Source of the DNA: JACTOJ01 sp032335695
GTDB taxonomy: Bacteria > Bacillota > Clostridia > Clostridiales > Clostridiaceae
Assembly (NCBI RefSeq): GCF_032335695.1
Contig: NZ_JACTOJ010000020.1
Coordinates: 1 to 64,000, forward strand
Reading direction: 5' to 3'
DNA: 64,000 bases
The position numbers and the translations under genes are program-made. This document shows, one piece after another, positions 7,552-16,731 of the stretch (the stretch's first letter is position 1; every line of letters starts with the position of its first letter). Under the pieces are notes generated by a model. It searched no databases. It was given only the letters and a program-made list of their open reading frames with translations, and had not been told where the DNA came from.

Positions 7552-8658
7552 ATGAAAAAAATCAGAGTGGTAATAATTGTGGCTAGCATAATAGCAATTA
7601 TAGTATCATTTTTAAGCTCAAAGGGTGAAGAAGTGGAGCACTTAACAATACCGGCAGGCTTAGGAAATGATATAGAATTAATAGGAAAGGATGTCATATA
7701 TAAAGTTCCTATATTGGTTTATTATTTTCAAGGTGAAAACAAGATATCCAGCGATGTGCTTATGGGAGAAGGAATGACTATCGCTGAAACCAGGGAAAGC
7801 AGGCAGCTGCTTTCTTCAAAAAAATATTTGCTGGGACTTAATAGAGTTTTTATTTTTAGTGAGAATTCCGTAAAATTAGGATTGAGAAGTTATATTGACA
7901 TAAATTTTAACAATCCAGAGGTAAATGATAGAGCTTTATGCGTAGTTTGCAGGGGAAAATCTGAAGATATTTTAAGATTTAAGGTAGAGGGATATGAAAA
8001 TACTGCAGAGTATATAGAAGGAATGATAAAAAATCTAAAGGATTATAACTTTTTTTCTATGCAATATAAGCTTATGGATTTAATGGTAAGAGTGGATGCA
8101 CAAGGAAGAAATTTATTGCTTCCATATATAGAAATAGTCGAGGATAACATAAAAACTACAGGACTTGCAATATTTAATTCGGATAAGATGGTAGCCAAAA
8201 CTGATATGAGTGAAGCGAGAGTTATAAATATATTAAAGGAAAGCAATGTAACAGGAGTGCTGACATTGCAGAAAAATTCTAAAGACATTATAAATGCTCA
8301 GATTAAATCTAAAAGAAAGGTTAAATGTCTGAAGCAAGATGGTAAATATAAATTTATTATAAATTTAAATATTACAGCTGATATATTGAGCAATGAATTA
8401 TATAAAAAAATAAATGTAGATATAAAAGAGGTTAGGGCTTTTGAGAAAGATTTAAAAAGCTATATCGAAAAGGAATTTCAATCTAAAATAAATGAGATAT
8501 ACCAGAAATATCACATAGATGTTTTAGATTTAGGGAGATATGCTATAGCTAAATATGGAAGAGGTAAAGGAGAAAACTGGAACAACATAATAACTGGCTC
8601 TGATATAACAGTAAAAGCCAAAGTAAAGCTAGACAGACAAGGCAGAGGTGATTATTAA
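7552..8658 (+). CDS. Spore germinant receptor subunit C, copy 1 (Ger(x)C), no lipobox
   Basis: This 368-residue protein has an N-terminal hydrophobic helix (residues 6-21) and then the Ger(x)C N-terminal and C-terminal domains (TTGLAIFNSDKMV; end ITVKAKVKLDRQGRG). Most GerC proteins are lipoproteins with a cysteine right after the signal sequence, followed by W-x-x-x-E-[IL]. Here the junction reads SFLSSKGEEVEHL, with no cysteine, so it would be held by an uncleaved membrane helix. The start ATG is preceded by AAAGGTGAT; an in-frame GTG 9 bases earlier overlaps subunit B. Confidence 0.88.
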   Translation: MKKIRVVIIVASIIAIIVSFLSSKGEEVEHLTIPAGLGNDIELIGKDVIYKVPILVYYFQGENKISSDVLMGEGMTIAETRESRQLLSSKKYLLGLNRVFIFSENSVKLGLRSYIDINFNNPEVNDRALCVVCRGKSEDILRFKVEGYENTAEYIEGMIKNLKDYNFFSMQYKLMDLMVRVDAQGRNLLLPYIEIVEDNIKTTGLAIFNSDKMVAKTDMSEARVINILKESNVTGVLTLQKNSKDIINAQIKSKRKVKCLKQDGKYKFIINLNITADILSNELYKKINVDIKEVRAFEKDLKSYIEKEFQSKINEIYQKYHIDVLDLGRYAIAKYGRGKGENWNNIITGSDITVKAKVKLDRQGRGDY

Positions 8659-8683
8659 CATAATGGTTGGAGGTGAAATAATA

Positions 8684-9757
8684 TTGGATACAAGCACCAC
8701 TATCAGTGCAAGCAAATTTACATGTTCTTTAATATCATCTATGATTGGAGTAGGTGTTTTATATTTGCCTAATGTAACCATAAGAAGTTGTCAGCAGGAT
8801 GCATGGATTACCTGTGTAATAGCAGTTGCATATCCAATTTATTTAACTTTAATTTGCTGCTATATCAGTAAAAAGAACAATGAAAATATACTACAGCTAA
8901 GCATAAAGTGTTTTGGCCCTATATTTGGAAATATAGCTAATCTCATTTTTATTTCGTTTTTTATATTTCTCATGACTTCCCAATTAGCAGATTTTTCAGA
9001 TCTGTTCAGGGTTTATTCAACGAATTTTCTTACCAAAATCCAAGTCTTTTTAGCTTCAGCTATGGTTATAGCTTACGTATGCTATAAGGGTATAATAACT
9101 ATAACAAAGCTTAATGAAGTATTATTTTATTTAACTCTAGTATTAATATTTGTACCGTTAGGAACATTGGTGGAAGGAAGTATAATGAATATCAAGCCAA
9201 TACTGGGGACTGGAGTATTAAATATTATAAAAGGATCAAAAGAGGCATTATATTTCTATATTGGGGCAGAAAATATATTCTTATTTTATCCATTTTTAGA
9301 GGATAAGAAAAAACTGCTTCCATGCGGCATTATTGGTATTATATTTGTAATGCTGGTATGTACAGGTGCGGTTTTTCTTAGCATCTATTATTTAGGTATA
9401 GATGTAGCAATTAAGTTTTTGTGGCCAATGGTAGCATTAAGCGATGCTATCAATATACCAATAATAACTAGTACCAGGTACATTTTTATATCCCTATGGG
9501 GATTATTAGCCCTTAAATGTATGGTGATGTCTTATTTTTCAGCTTGTTTTAGCTTGAATCAAGTATTTAAAAAGGTATCAACAAATAATTTTTCTCTGAT
9601 TTTATATCCGGTGGCAATAATTTTAACTAGTTTTTATGGGAATTTAACAACTTCAAGATATTATTTCAATAAGATAACTGTAATTTATGTATTGTATAAT
9701 CTGATTTTTACGTCTGCAATATTTATAATTATAAGATTTAAAAAAACTCATAATTAA
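8684..9757 (+). CDS. Spore germinant receptor subunit B, copy 2
   Basis: This second B subunit (357 residues, about ten membrane helices) is clearly a tandem paralog of the gene at 6473. I chose TTG at 8684, because GGAGGTG lies 8 bases before it and the N-terminus then lines up with copy 1. Earlier in-frame starts lack a ribosome binding site. With one A subunit and two B-C pairs in the operon, the cell could build two receptors sharing A but differing in ligand-binding B. The family is known to pair B variants with different germinants. Confidence 0.9.
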   Translation: MDTSTTISASKFTCSLISSMIGVGVLYLPNVTIRSCQQDAWITCVIAVAYPIYLTLICCYISKKNNENILQLSIKCFGPIFGNIANLIFISFFIFLMTSQLADFSDLFRVYSTNFLTKIQVFLASAMVIAYVCYKGIITITKLNEVLFYLTLVLIFVPLGTLVEGSIMNIKPILGTGVLNIIKGSKEALYFYIGAENIFLFYPFLEDKKKLLPCGIIGIIFVMLVCTGAVFLSIYYLGIDVAIKFLWPMVALSDAINIPIITSTRYIFISLWGLLALKCMVMSYFSACFSLNQVFKKVSTNNFSLILYPVAIILTSFYGNLTTSRYYFNKITVIYVLYNLIFTSAIFIIIRFKKTHN

Positions 9758-9770
9758 AAGGTGATTACTA

Positions 9771-10877
9771 ATGAAAAAAAATAAAATATTAATGATTATA
9801 ATTATTATCATAGTTTTTATATCCCTTCTGAATTCCAAGGGAGAACTAGTTGAAAATCTTGACATACCCTATGGTGTAGGGGCTGATATGGAAAAAAACG
9901 GAGCCAGCTACATATACAGGGTACCTACACTGATTTATTCTTTTCAGGCTAATGGGGATATAGTAGGAAAGGTAATAGTAGGTGTTGGAAAAAGTATAGG
10001 AGAAACAAGAGAAAATAGGCAGCTTATAGCATCAAAAAAATTTTTAATGGGACTTAATAGGGTATTTATATTTAGCGAAGAAGCTTCAAGAGATGGAATA
10101 AGAAATTATATAGACATAAATACAAACAATCCTGATATAAACGATAGGTCTCTATGTGTAGTATGTAAGGGAAAGTCTGAAGATATGCTAAAGCATAAGG
10201 TAATTGGCTATACTAGTTCTGCAGAATATATTGAAGGAATGGTTAAAAATCTAAAGCAATTTAATTTTTTCCCAATGGAGTATAAAACCATGGATATAAT
10301 CGTAAGAATTGATTCTGAAGGAAGAAATGTTATATTGCCCTATTTGGAGTTAAAGGAAGAAGAAATAAAAACTACTGGAATTGCTATCTTTAAGGGAGAT
10401 AAAATGATAGGGAAAGCAGATATGAATGAGGCAAAAATAATAAATTTATTGAAACAGAATAATGTGAGAGGAATTTTGACCATTAAGCAGTCTGAGAATA
10501 AACAAATAAGTTTTTATGGATATTCAAAACGAAAAGTTAAGCTGTCTAAAGAAAACGGAAAATATAAAATTAATATAGCCTTAAATATAACAGGTCAGCT
10601 GTTAAGTAATGAATTATATAAGAACCTTGTTAATAGTCCTGAAAAATTAAAGCAATTTGAGGAAGATATGAGTAGAAAAGTAGAAAATATGTGCAATGGA
10701 TCAATAGAGAAAATATATAAGCAATATGGAGTGGATGTACTGGATTTAGGAAGGATAGCAGCTTCCCAATATGGGAGGCACACTGGCGTTGATTGGAATA
10801 GAGTAATGATGGATTCAGAAATTCAGGTTACAGCTAAGGTTAAAGTAGATACGGAAGGAAGAGGTTTCTATGAATAA
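9771..10877 (+). CDS. Spore germinant receptor subunit C, copy 2 (Ger(x)C), no lipobox
   Basis: This 368-residue protein is highly similar to the C gene at 7552 (NDRSLCVVCKGKSEDML and AEYIEGMVKNLK align closely). An N-terminal helix of repeated isoleucines (residues 6-19) anchors it. The following LLNSKGELVENL has no cysteine, so it also lacks lipidation. The ribosome binding site is AAAGGTGAT. It is the last gene of the germination operon; no clear terminator follows. Confidence 0.88.
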   Translation: MKKNKILMIIIIIIVFISLLNSKGELVENLDIPYGVGADMEKNGASYIYRVPTLIYSFQANGDIVGKVIVGVGKSIGETRENRQLIASKKFLMGLNRVFIFSEEASRDGIRNYIDINTNNPDINDRSLCVVCKGKSEDMLKHKVIGYTSSAEYIEGMVKNLKQFNFFPMEYKTMDIIVRIDSEGRNVILPYLELKEEEIKTTGIAIFKGDKMIGKADMNEAKIINLLKQNNVRGILTIKQSENKQISFYGYSKRKVKLSKENGKYKINIALNITGQLLSNELYKNLVNSPEKLKQFEEDMSRKVENMCNGSIEKIYKQYGVDVLDLGRIAASQYGRHTGVDWNRVMMDSEIQVTAKVKVDTEGRGFYE

Positions 10878-10960
10878 AATGAAAACGTTAAATTAAAAAA
10901 TTAACAAATTTAACCACCAAAAACAGTAAAATAGAACAAAATAATACAACTGGCAATATA

Positions 10961-11011
10961 TGTAACATGCTGGAAACTGTGATATAATAATAATCGGCGC
11001 CGAATATTATT
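10961..11011 (+). promoter_or_regulatory. Promoter with a GC-rich palindromic operator
   Basis: TATAAT at 10983-10988 has only a weak -35 (TGTAAC, 10961-10966). Over the expected start site lies CGGCGCCG (10995-11002), flanked by near-symmetric AT arms (ATAATAAT / AATATTAT, one mismatch). An 8-base all-GC palindrome stands out in this AT-rich DNA and is a good repressor or activator site for the glycosyltransferase gene. The DNA from 10878 to 11038 holds nothing else. Confidence 0.5.
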
Positions 11012-11038
11012 ATATTTATAGTTGGGAGAGTTTATGTG

Positions 11039-12892
11039 ATGTCATTTTTGTATAAGAAAATCACCTTACACATTGTTTTTTTATTAACAATGTTTTATAC
11101 AGTATATTACTTGTTTTGGAGAGCCACTGAAACACTTAACCAGTCAGCATTAATTGTTTCCATAATATTTTGGCTTTTAGAATTTCAAGGAACGATAAAT
11201 TTTTATTTATTGGTTTTATCTACATGGAATGTTAAAAGAGAAAAACCCCTGCCGCCCAAAAGTAATTTAAAAGTAGATGTTTTTGTGCCTACTTATAATG
11301 AAAGTATAAAAATATTAGAAGCTACATTAATAGGATGCCTAAATATGAGATATCCCCATAAAACCTATATTTTAGATGATGGCAGAAGAGAGGAAGTAAG
11401 GCAGTTAGCTGAAAGGCTTGGTTGTGAATATTTAACCAGAGAAAATAATGAGCATGCTAAAGCTGGAAATATAAATAAAGCCTTAGGCAGAACAGATGGA
11501 GACTTCATAGCTATTTTTGATGCCGATATGGTTCCTCAGCCAGATTTTCTAGAAAAAACCTTGGGGTATTTTAGGGATAGAAAAACTGCGGTGGTTCAGC
11601 TTCCTCAGGAATTTTATAATATGGATTCCATGCAGCATAACAGCTCCAATTTGGTTTGGCATGAACAGCAAACTTTATACAGAGCACTCCAGCCAGGTAG
11701 AAATTCTATAGATGCTGCCTTTTGGTGCGGAAGTCCTTCAATAGTAAGAAGAAAAGCGCTGGAGGATATCGGAGGAGTGGCTACGGAAAGTGTTACAGAG
11801 GATCTTTTGACTACAATAAAGCTAAATGCTAAAGGATGGAAAGTAAAGTTTCATGACGAGCCTCTAGCTTTTGGTATTGCTCCTCAATCCTTGCATGCTT
11901 TTAATATACAAAGATCTAGATGGGCAAAAGGGTCTATGGAGATATTAAAAAGCAAGTTTAACCCATTATTGATAAAGGGTCTTTCTTTGAAGCAAAGACT
12001 TGCACATTTTTCAGTAATATTAATATATTTTGACGCTTATCAAAAGTTAATGTACATGGTACTGCCTCTTATATATATGCTCACAGGCTTAGCCCCTTTA
12101 AAGAACGGAATAGGAAGCAGCTTTTTAATTCACTGGCTTATTTATTTATCTTTAATTTCTTTTAGTGTTAAGTTAATGGGAAGAGGATATGTTAAGTTTA
12201 TAGATGTTGAAAAGTTTAATATATTAAAAATGTTTATTTTTATAAGGGCTACCATCAGTATATTTTTTAGTAAAAAGCACTTTTTCCAGGTAACTCCCAA
12301 GGTAGTAGACAACTCTATAAAGAAAACTGAAGTTAGGGAGATAAGAAATCATATAGCGTTATTTATGCTTATATTGGTTTGCATATTAGCAGCATTAATA
12401 AAAACATATATAAAGCATAGCGGCTTTATGTATGTGGCATCTCCAATATTTTGGTCTGCTATAAATCTAGCACTAGTAGGTTCAGTTATTTATGATGTAT
12501 TAAAAAGAGTATATAGAAGGGTGGATTATAGATTCCCCATAAGAATAAGTGTATTAACTAAAAATGAAACGGACAAGCTTAATAGAGTTATTATGACTGA
12601 TATATCTCAGTCAGGCGTGGGTTTTGTAACTAAAAGAATCAATGAGTTTAGATCTGATTCTAAAATAACTATGATTATAGATGATAATAACATAGTATTA
12701 GAAGGTACAGTGGTTTATACTAAGCTGATAAACAATGAAATAATGAGGGTTGGTATAAATTTTGATGAAATGACTCCTGAGCAGTCTATGAAGTTGAGCT
12801 ATTATCTATTCATTAAAGTTCCCAGAGCTATTTATAACAATATAGAACTTGAAAAATACTTCAAAGGAAATAGTCTTCCTTATATAGCATAA
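11039..12892 (+). CDS. Cellulose-synthase-like family 2 glycosyltransferase with PilZ domain
   Basis: This 617-residue processive membrane glycosyltransferase has two N-terminal helices (about 8-28 and 37-60), then a GT2 catalytic core: DVFVPTYNES, DDG near residue 114, DAD near 162, TED near 255 and QRSRW near 292. Further membrane helices follow. A C-terminal PilZ domain has its c-di-GMP motifs RRVDYR and DISQSGVG. It probably polymerises a beta-glucan or other exopolysaccharide when c-di-GMP is high. It is shorter than BcsA, and no bcsB-like or cellulase gene is nearby. The start ATG follows GGGAGAG at 8 bases. It stands alone between its own promoter and a bidirectional terminator. Confidence 0.88.
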   Translation: MSFLYKKITLHIVFLLTMFYTVYYLFWRATETLNQSALIVSIIFWLLEFQGTINFYLLVLSTWNVKREKPLPPKSNLKVDVFVPTYNESIKILEATLIGCLNMRYPHKTYILDDGRREEVRQLAERLGCEYLTRENNEHAKAGNINKALGRTDGDFIAIFDADMVPQPDFLEKTLGYFRDRKTAVVQLPQEFYNMDSMQHNSSNLVWHEQQTLYRALQPGRNSIDAAFWCGSPSIVRRKALEDIGGVATESVTEDLLTTIKLNAKGWKVKFHDEPLAFGIAPQSLHAFNIQRSRWAKGSMEILKSKFNPLLIKGLSLKQRLAHFSVILIYFDAYQKLMYMVLPLIYMLTGLAPLKNGIGSSFLIHWLIYLSLISFSVKLMGRGYVKFIDVEKFNILKMFIFIRATISIFFSKKHFFQVTPKVVDNSIKKTEVREIRNHIALFMLILVCILAALIKTYIKHSGFMYVASPIFWSAINLALVGSVIYDVLKRVYRRVDYRFPIRISVLTKNETDKLNRVIMTDISQSGVGFVTKRINEFRSDSKITMIIDDNNIVLEGTVVYTKLINNEIMRVGINFDEMTPEQSMKLSYYLFIKVPRAIYNNIELEKYFKGNSLPYIA

Positions 12893-12897
12893 ATCTT

Positions 12898-12940
12898 AAA
12901 GCATAGCTTCAAGTAAAATAGCTTGAAGCTATGCTTTTTA
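12898..12940. terminator. Bidirectional terminator
   Basis: A perfect 16-bp stem AAAGCATAGCTTCAAG / CTTGAAGCTATGCTTT with an 8-base loop has T-runs on both strands. It serves the glycosyltransferase (plus) and the FtsX permease (minus). Confidence 0.9.
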
Positions 12941-12948
12941 GTCATGTT

Positions 12949-14853
12949 TTATGCATATTCTGTTACATTTTTTAAATAGGATTTTAGGGTTAATACATAG
13001 TAGATGTAGTAGAATAGAGCATATACAAGTATAATCACAAAGTAGGACAAAGTTACATCTAGACCTAATAGCTTATTTAGAGGGAACAAAGCGGCAAAGG
13101 TATTCAAGCTTCCAAGCAGGAAGGGTGCTCCGAAAAGTATCAGGACCTCTTTAGATACCGCTTGGTGTATTTCTTCTTTAGTAACTCCTATTTTTCTTAA
13201 GGTAAAGAATCTATTCCTATCCTCTTTTGACTCTGTATTCAATTTAAAATAGATTATGCTCCCTGTAGCGGTAAGGAAAAGTACACCGGTAAACAATCCC
13301 ACGAAGGCTAGTATTCCCAAGAGCTTTATGCTATCGTTATAATGGTCGTAGAAGGTTAAAAGCTTATTTTCTTTAGGCATACTGCTATCTAGGTCATGGA
13401 TAAAGTCTTTTGCAATGAAATCATTTTTCAGCATATATCCAGTAACGTTAAAAGTACTTATTTCAGAGGAAGCCTTAAGCTTCTTATACAGATTATCCTT
13501 CACTATCATTATGCTGTTGCTAGTATGCTCAAGGGCAATAAAGGAATTTGTATCATCTCCATATATCTTAAAGGAATAATCTAGACCTCCTAGGTTAATA
13601 GCTATATCCTTACCCTTGATAGAAGTATCGAAACCATAAGTGTTGATATGAACAAGGTAGCATTCCGAATCATTGGAGAGGGAAAGTTTGCTGTTTTTTT
13701 TATGGTGTAAATTTATATTGTTAAAGGTGCTTTCATCAAGGACAAATAAATCATCATTTTTACTGTAAGGAGTTGAGGCTTTTAATTTAATAAATTCAAA
13801 GGAATCCTTAGAAGTTACTTTTATATTAGGGTACTTGCTTAAGGTATCTTTAAAAATTTCATCTGTTTTATTATTTCCGTTTAAATATTCTATAGAAAAG
13901 GGACTTAGATTTCTTGAATTTTGCTCAGCCTTTGTGTAAGAGCCGCAGCAGGTAAGTATGGCGCATAAAGCTACTGAGGTAGATATAGCAATAACACTTA
14001 AGGTACCTACATTGCTTTTATATCTATAATAAAGCTGAGCGGAAGAAATTATTCTTGTACCACTGAAAAGAGAGGCTTCGTTCTTTTTGTTTATATATAT
14101 TACCAAGGAAATAGTAGAGGTAAAGAATAATATGGTACCAGCTACTACCAGCAAAACTACCTTTGGTGTGTACATTAAATTATCTCCCAATTTAACTACA
14201 GCTATGGAATAGCCATAAGCAAGGCAGAAAACAGCACCTATGCCTATCAAGAAGGTAAGAGGAGAAACCTTTAAAGCTTTTTCCCTTTTCTTTGAAGCAT
14301 TAAAAAGATCAATGAGGTTGTTTTTATATATGAGTATAAAGCTGTGAAGAGTTATCACTATAAAAATTATTCCAAAGATTATGCCGCAGAACTTTAAGGA
14401 CTTTAAGCTTATTTGGAAGGCAGTATTTCCAGTAGTGTGCATGAGAGTAAACAGGAGCATAACGAAAAATTTATTAAAAAGTATCCCTGCTGCAATACCA
14501 GTTAAAAAGGACAGGAACATGATAATAAAATTTTCAAATAAATTTAGAGCGCTTACCTGTCTTTTGGACATACCCAGCAGCATATATGTGGCGAATTCCT
14601 TCTTTCTAGACTTTATGAAAAAGGAATTTGAATACCAGATAAAGAAGGCTGAAAAGGCGGTACATAAGCCATCTCCTAAATTAAATATATCCATGAAGTT
14701 TTTAAAGCCGGAGACAGCATTTTGTACATTTTTATCGTAGATTATTGAAGTAAAAAGATAGAGCACAAATACGCTGAAGGTGCAGCTTAAATAGAAAGTC
14801 CAGTAATTTTTGAAATTATGCTTTACATTATTTCGTCCCATCTTAAATAGCAT
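12949..14853 (-). CDS. BceB-type ABC transporter permease (FtsX/MacB-like)
   Basis: This permease of about 634 residues has two FtsX modules: a first helix near 19-41, a four-helix set in the N-terminal half (about 55-260) and a C-terminal set (about 520-630). A large extracellular domain (about 305-510) lies between, as in BceB/VraG transporters. These remove or sense antimicrobial peptides such as bacitracin or lantibiotics, and signal to a BceS-type kinase. I chose the ATG at 14853, with GGCGGTGA upstream, overlapping the ATPase gene by 11 bases. A GTG at 14862 is possible. It forms a unit with the ATPase, kinase and regulator just upstream. Confidence 0.88.
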   Translation of the reverse strand: MLFKMGRNNVKHNFKNYWTFYLSCTFSVFVLYLFTSIIYDKNVQNAVSGFKNFMDIFNLGDGLCTAFSAFFIWYSNSFFIKSRKKEFATYMLLGMSKRQVSALNLFENFIIMFLSFLTGIAAGILFNKFFVMLLFTLMHTTGNTAFQISLKSLKFCGIIFGIIFIVITLHSFILIYKNNLIDLFNASKKREKALKVSPLTFLIGIGAVFCLAYGYSIAVVKLGDNLMYTPKVVLLVVAGTILFFTSTISLVIYINKKNEASLFSGTRIISSAQLYYRYKSNVGTLSVIAISTSVALCAILTCCGSYTKAEQNSRNLSPFSIEYLNGNNKTDEIFKDTLSKYPNIKVTSKDSFEFIKLKASTPYSKNDDLFVLDESTFNNINLHHKKNSKLSLSNDSECYLVHINTYGFDTSIKGKDIAINLGGLDYSFKIYGDDTNSFIALEHTSNSIMIVKDNLYKKLKASSEISTFNVTGYMLKNDFIAKDFIHDLDSSMPKENKLLTFYDHYNDSIKLLGILAFVGLFTGVLFLTATGSIIYFKLNTESKEDRNRFFTLRKIGVTKEEIHQAVSKEVLILFGAPFLLGSLNTFAALFPLNKLLGLDVTLSYFVIILVYALFYYIYYVLTLKSYLKNVTEYA

Positions 14854-15610
14854 CGCTGTCACCGCCTATTACAGATAATATCTTTAATATGTTTTGATAG
14901 AAATTTTGTCTGCTTAAGGACCCCTTATATATTTCATTAAAAAGCTTTCCGTCTTTTATAAATATAACCCTTTTGCAGTAGGAGGCAGCGAAAGCATCGT
15001 GAGTAACCATAAGTATGGTAGCAGCATTTTTATCATTTAGATTCTGAAGGGAATTCAAAAGCTCTTTAGAGGATTTTGAATCCAAAGCTCCAGTAGGCTC
15101 ATCTGCAAGTATGATAGAAGGATTGGTTATTATAGCTCTTGCAGCAGCGGCTCTTTGTTTCTGACCTCCGGAAACCTCATAAGGGTGTTTTGATAATATT
15201 TCCTGAATACCAAGCTTTGAGCTTATATCATTAAGTCTTTTTTTAATCTCTCCATAAGGAGTATTGGACAGTGCTAGGGGAAGTACTATATTTTCTTTAA
15301 GAGTCATGTTATCTAATAGATTAAAATCTTGAAAAATAAAACCTAGTTTTTCTCTTCTAAATTTTGAAAGGTAAGGCTCCTTCAATTTTGTTATGTCATT
15401 TTCACCAATAAAAACTTTTCCAGCTGTAGGTTTATCTATAGTTGATATCACATTCAAGAAAGTGGTTTTACCTGAACCAGAAGGCCCCATTATTCCAACA
15501 AATTCTCCTTCCTCTACTGAAAGATTTATATCCTCTAAAGCGGTATATTTCACTCCTCCAAATTTTGATCCATAAACTTTTTTCAAGTCTTTTATATTTA
15601 AAACCTCCAT
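14843..15610 (-). CDS. BceA-type ABC transporter ATP-binding protein
   Basis: This 255-residue ATPase of the MacB/LolD/BceA class has Walker A GPSGSGKTT, Q-loop FQDFNLLD, signature VSGGQKQRAAAARA, Walker B SIILADEPTGALD and H-loop VTHDA. The start is ATG with GGAGGG 6 bases upstream. It overlaps the permease gene. Upstream (15666-15723) are repeated TTACATTTT boxes and only a weak -35, which fits activation by the OmpR-type regulator encoded at 16728. Confidence 0.92.
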   Translation of the reverse strand: MEVLNIKDLKKVYGSKFGGVKYTALEDINLSVEEGEFVGIMGPSGSGKTTFLNVISTIDKPTAGKVFIGENDITKLKEPYLSKFRREKLGFIFQDFNLLDNMTLKENIVLPLALSNTPYGEIKKRLNDISSKLGIQEILSKHPYEVSGGQKQRAAAARAIITNPSIILADEPTGALDSKSSKELLNSLQNLNDKNAATILMVTHDAFAASYCKRVIFIKDGKLFNEIYKGSLSRQNFYQNILKILSVIGGDSDAI

Positions 15611-15665
15611 AAAAATACCCTCCGTTTTCTATATTTGTTTGAGAACATCTTTATTTTACAAAAAA

Positions 15666-15723
15666 ACAAAATGTACAGCCATTTATCTGACTTACATTTT
15701 GTCCTCTAAACTTACATTTTTGT
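15666..15723 (-). promoter_or_regulatory. Putative response-regulator binding boxes upstream of bceA-like gene
   Basis: ACAAAATGTA (15666-15675) and TACATTTTGT (15693-15702) form a perfect 10-bp inverted repeat. A third copy, CTTACATTTTTGT (15711-15723), is a direct repeat of 15691-15702 offset by 20 bp, two helical turns, and overlaps the end of the kinase gene. The minus-strand -10 is TAAAAT with a poor -35 (TGGCTG), as expected for an activated promoter. Confidence 0.6.
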
Positions 15724-16731
15724 AACCTGATAATAATCATTCCATTTAGGAAAATGTATGTAGACCTTTGTGCCTGCATCAACAGTAGATTCAAGGGTTA
15801 TGCTGTGGCCAAGCTTTTTACAAAGCTTATTAGCAAGATAAAGTCCAATTCCAGTGGCTTTAAGATTTTCATTTCTCCCATTATACCCTGTAAAGGCTTT
15901 GGTGAATATTCTTTTTATATCCTCTGGTTTTATTCCTATACCCGTATCACTTATTATAAGAAGCTTCTCCATATTGTTTTCTGTAATCTCAAAGCTTATG
16001 CTTCCGTTATCGTGAGTATATTTTAAGGAATTAGACAAAACTTGATTTATTATAAACAAAAGCCATTTTTTATCGCTGTCTACAACAAAGTCTTCTGGAC
16101 AGTCATTTACAAGCTTTATATGTTTTTTTATAAATAACAAAGAATGTTTTTTGATGCTTTCCTTCATCAAGGAATTTAGATTTATCTCTGATATTACATA
16201 ATCCTTTGAAAAGCTGTCACTTCTGGAATAGTACAGAACCTTTTCTACATAATCATCTATCCTGTCTATTTCTTCTTTTAAGGATGAAACATCCACTGGG
16301 GTATCGTCTAGTATAAGCTTCGAAGTGGTGAGGGGAGTTTTTATTTCATGTACCCAGGAGGTCATAAACTCGCTGTTGTCCTTAAAAGCGTTTTCCAGGT
16401 CTTTGATGTTTTCTAAGTAACTTTCATACATATTCATCATCATAGAGGAGTATATGCTGTCCTTATACTCAAGAGGTTCTGGCAGCAAGGGTGTGTTGTC
16501 CTTACTACCTCTTAAAGCTAATAATTTTTTTAAATAGGAATTTTTAATAAAATAATCTGCTAGAAGAAAAATTATAAAAGCCAAGGTGTAAATAATCGCC
16601 ACATATAATACATTTGAGTTAAGCATCCTATTATTGCGGTCAAAATACATCATGAGACATATGAACAGTAAAGTGAAGCCATAGAAAGCTGCTAATCTTA
16701 AGTTATCCTTTAAATATGTAAAAAAGCTCAT
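15712..16731 (-). CDS. BceS-type intramembrane-sensing histidine kinase
   Basis: This 339-residue kinase has two N-terminal helices (about 12-29 and 40-61) with a very short outside loop, the mark of intramembrane-sensing kinases that read the state of a partner ABC transporter. The phosphoacceptor is H128 in SWVHEIKTPL. The ATPase domain has NQVLSNSLKYT (N box), DTGIGI (G1) and GIGLYL (G2). It overlaps the regulator gene by 4 bases (ATGA). Partners: the regulator at 16728 and the ABC transporter at 12949-15610. Confidence 0.9.
   Translation of the reverse strand: MSFFTYLKDNLRLAAFYGFTLLFICLMMYFDRNNRMLNSNVLYVAIIYTLAFIIFLLADYFIKNSYLKKLLALRGSKDNTPLLPEPLEYKDSIYSSMMMNMYESYLENIKDLENAFKDNSEFMTSWVHEIKTPLTTSKLILDDTPVDVSSLKEEIDRIDDYVEKVLYYSRSDSFSKDYVISEINLNSLMKESIKKHSLLFIKKHIKLVNDCPEDFVVDSDKKWLLFIINQVLSNSLKYTHDNGSISFEITENNMEKLLIISDTGIGIKPEDIKRIFTKAFTGYNGRNENLKATGIGLYLANKLCKKLGHSITLESTVDAGTKVYIHFPKWNDYYQVTKM

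Noticed and set aside
12898..12937. GCATAGC arms similar to the ends of the hairpin element
   Set aside because: Perfect symmetric stem with T-runs placed exactly between two converging genes; a plain terminator explains it fully.
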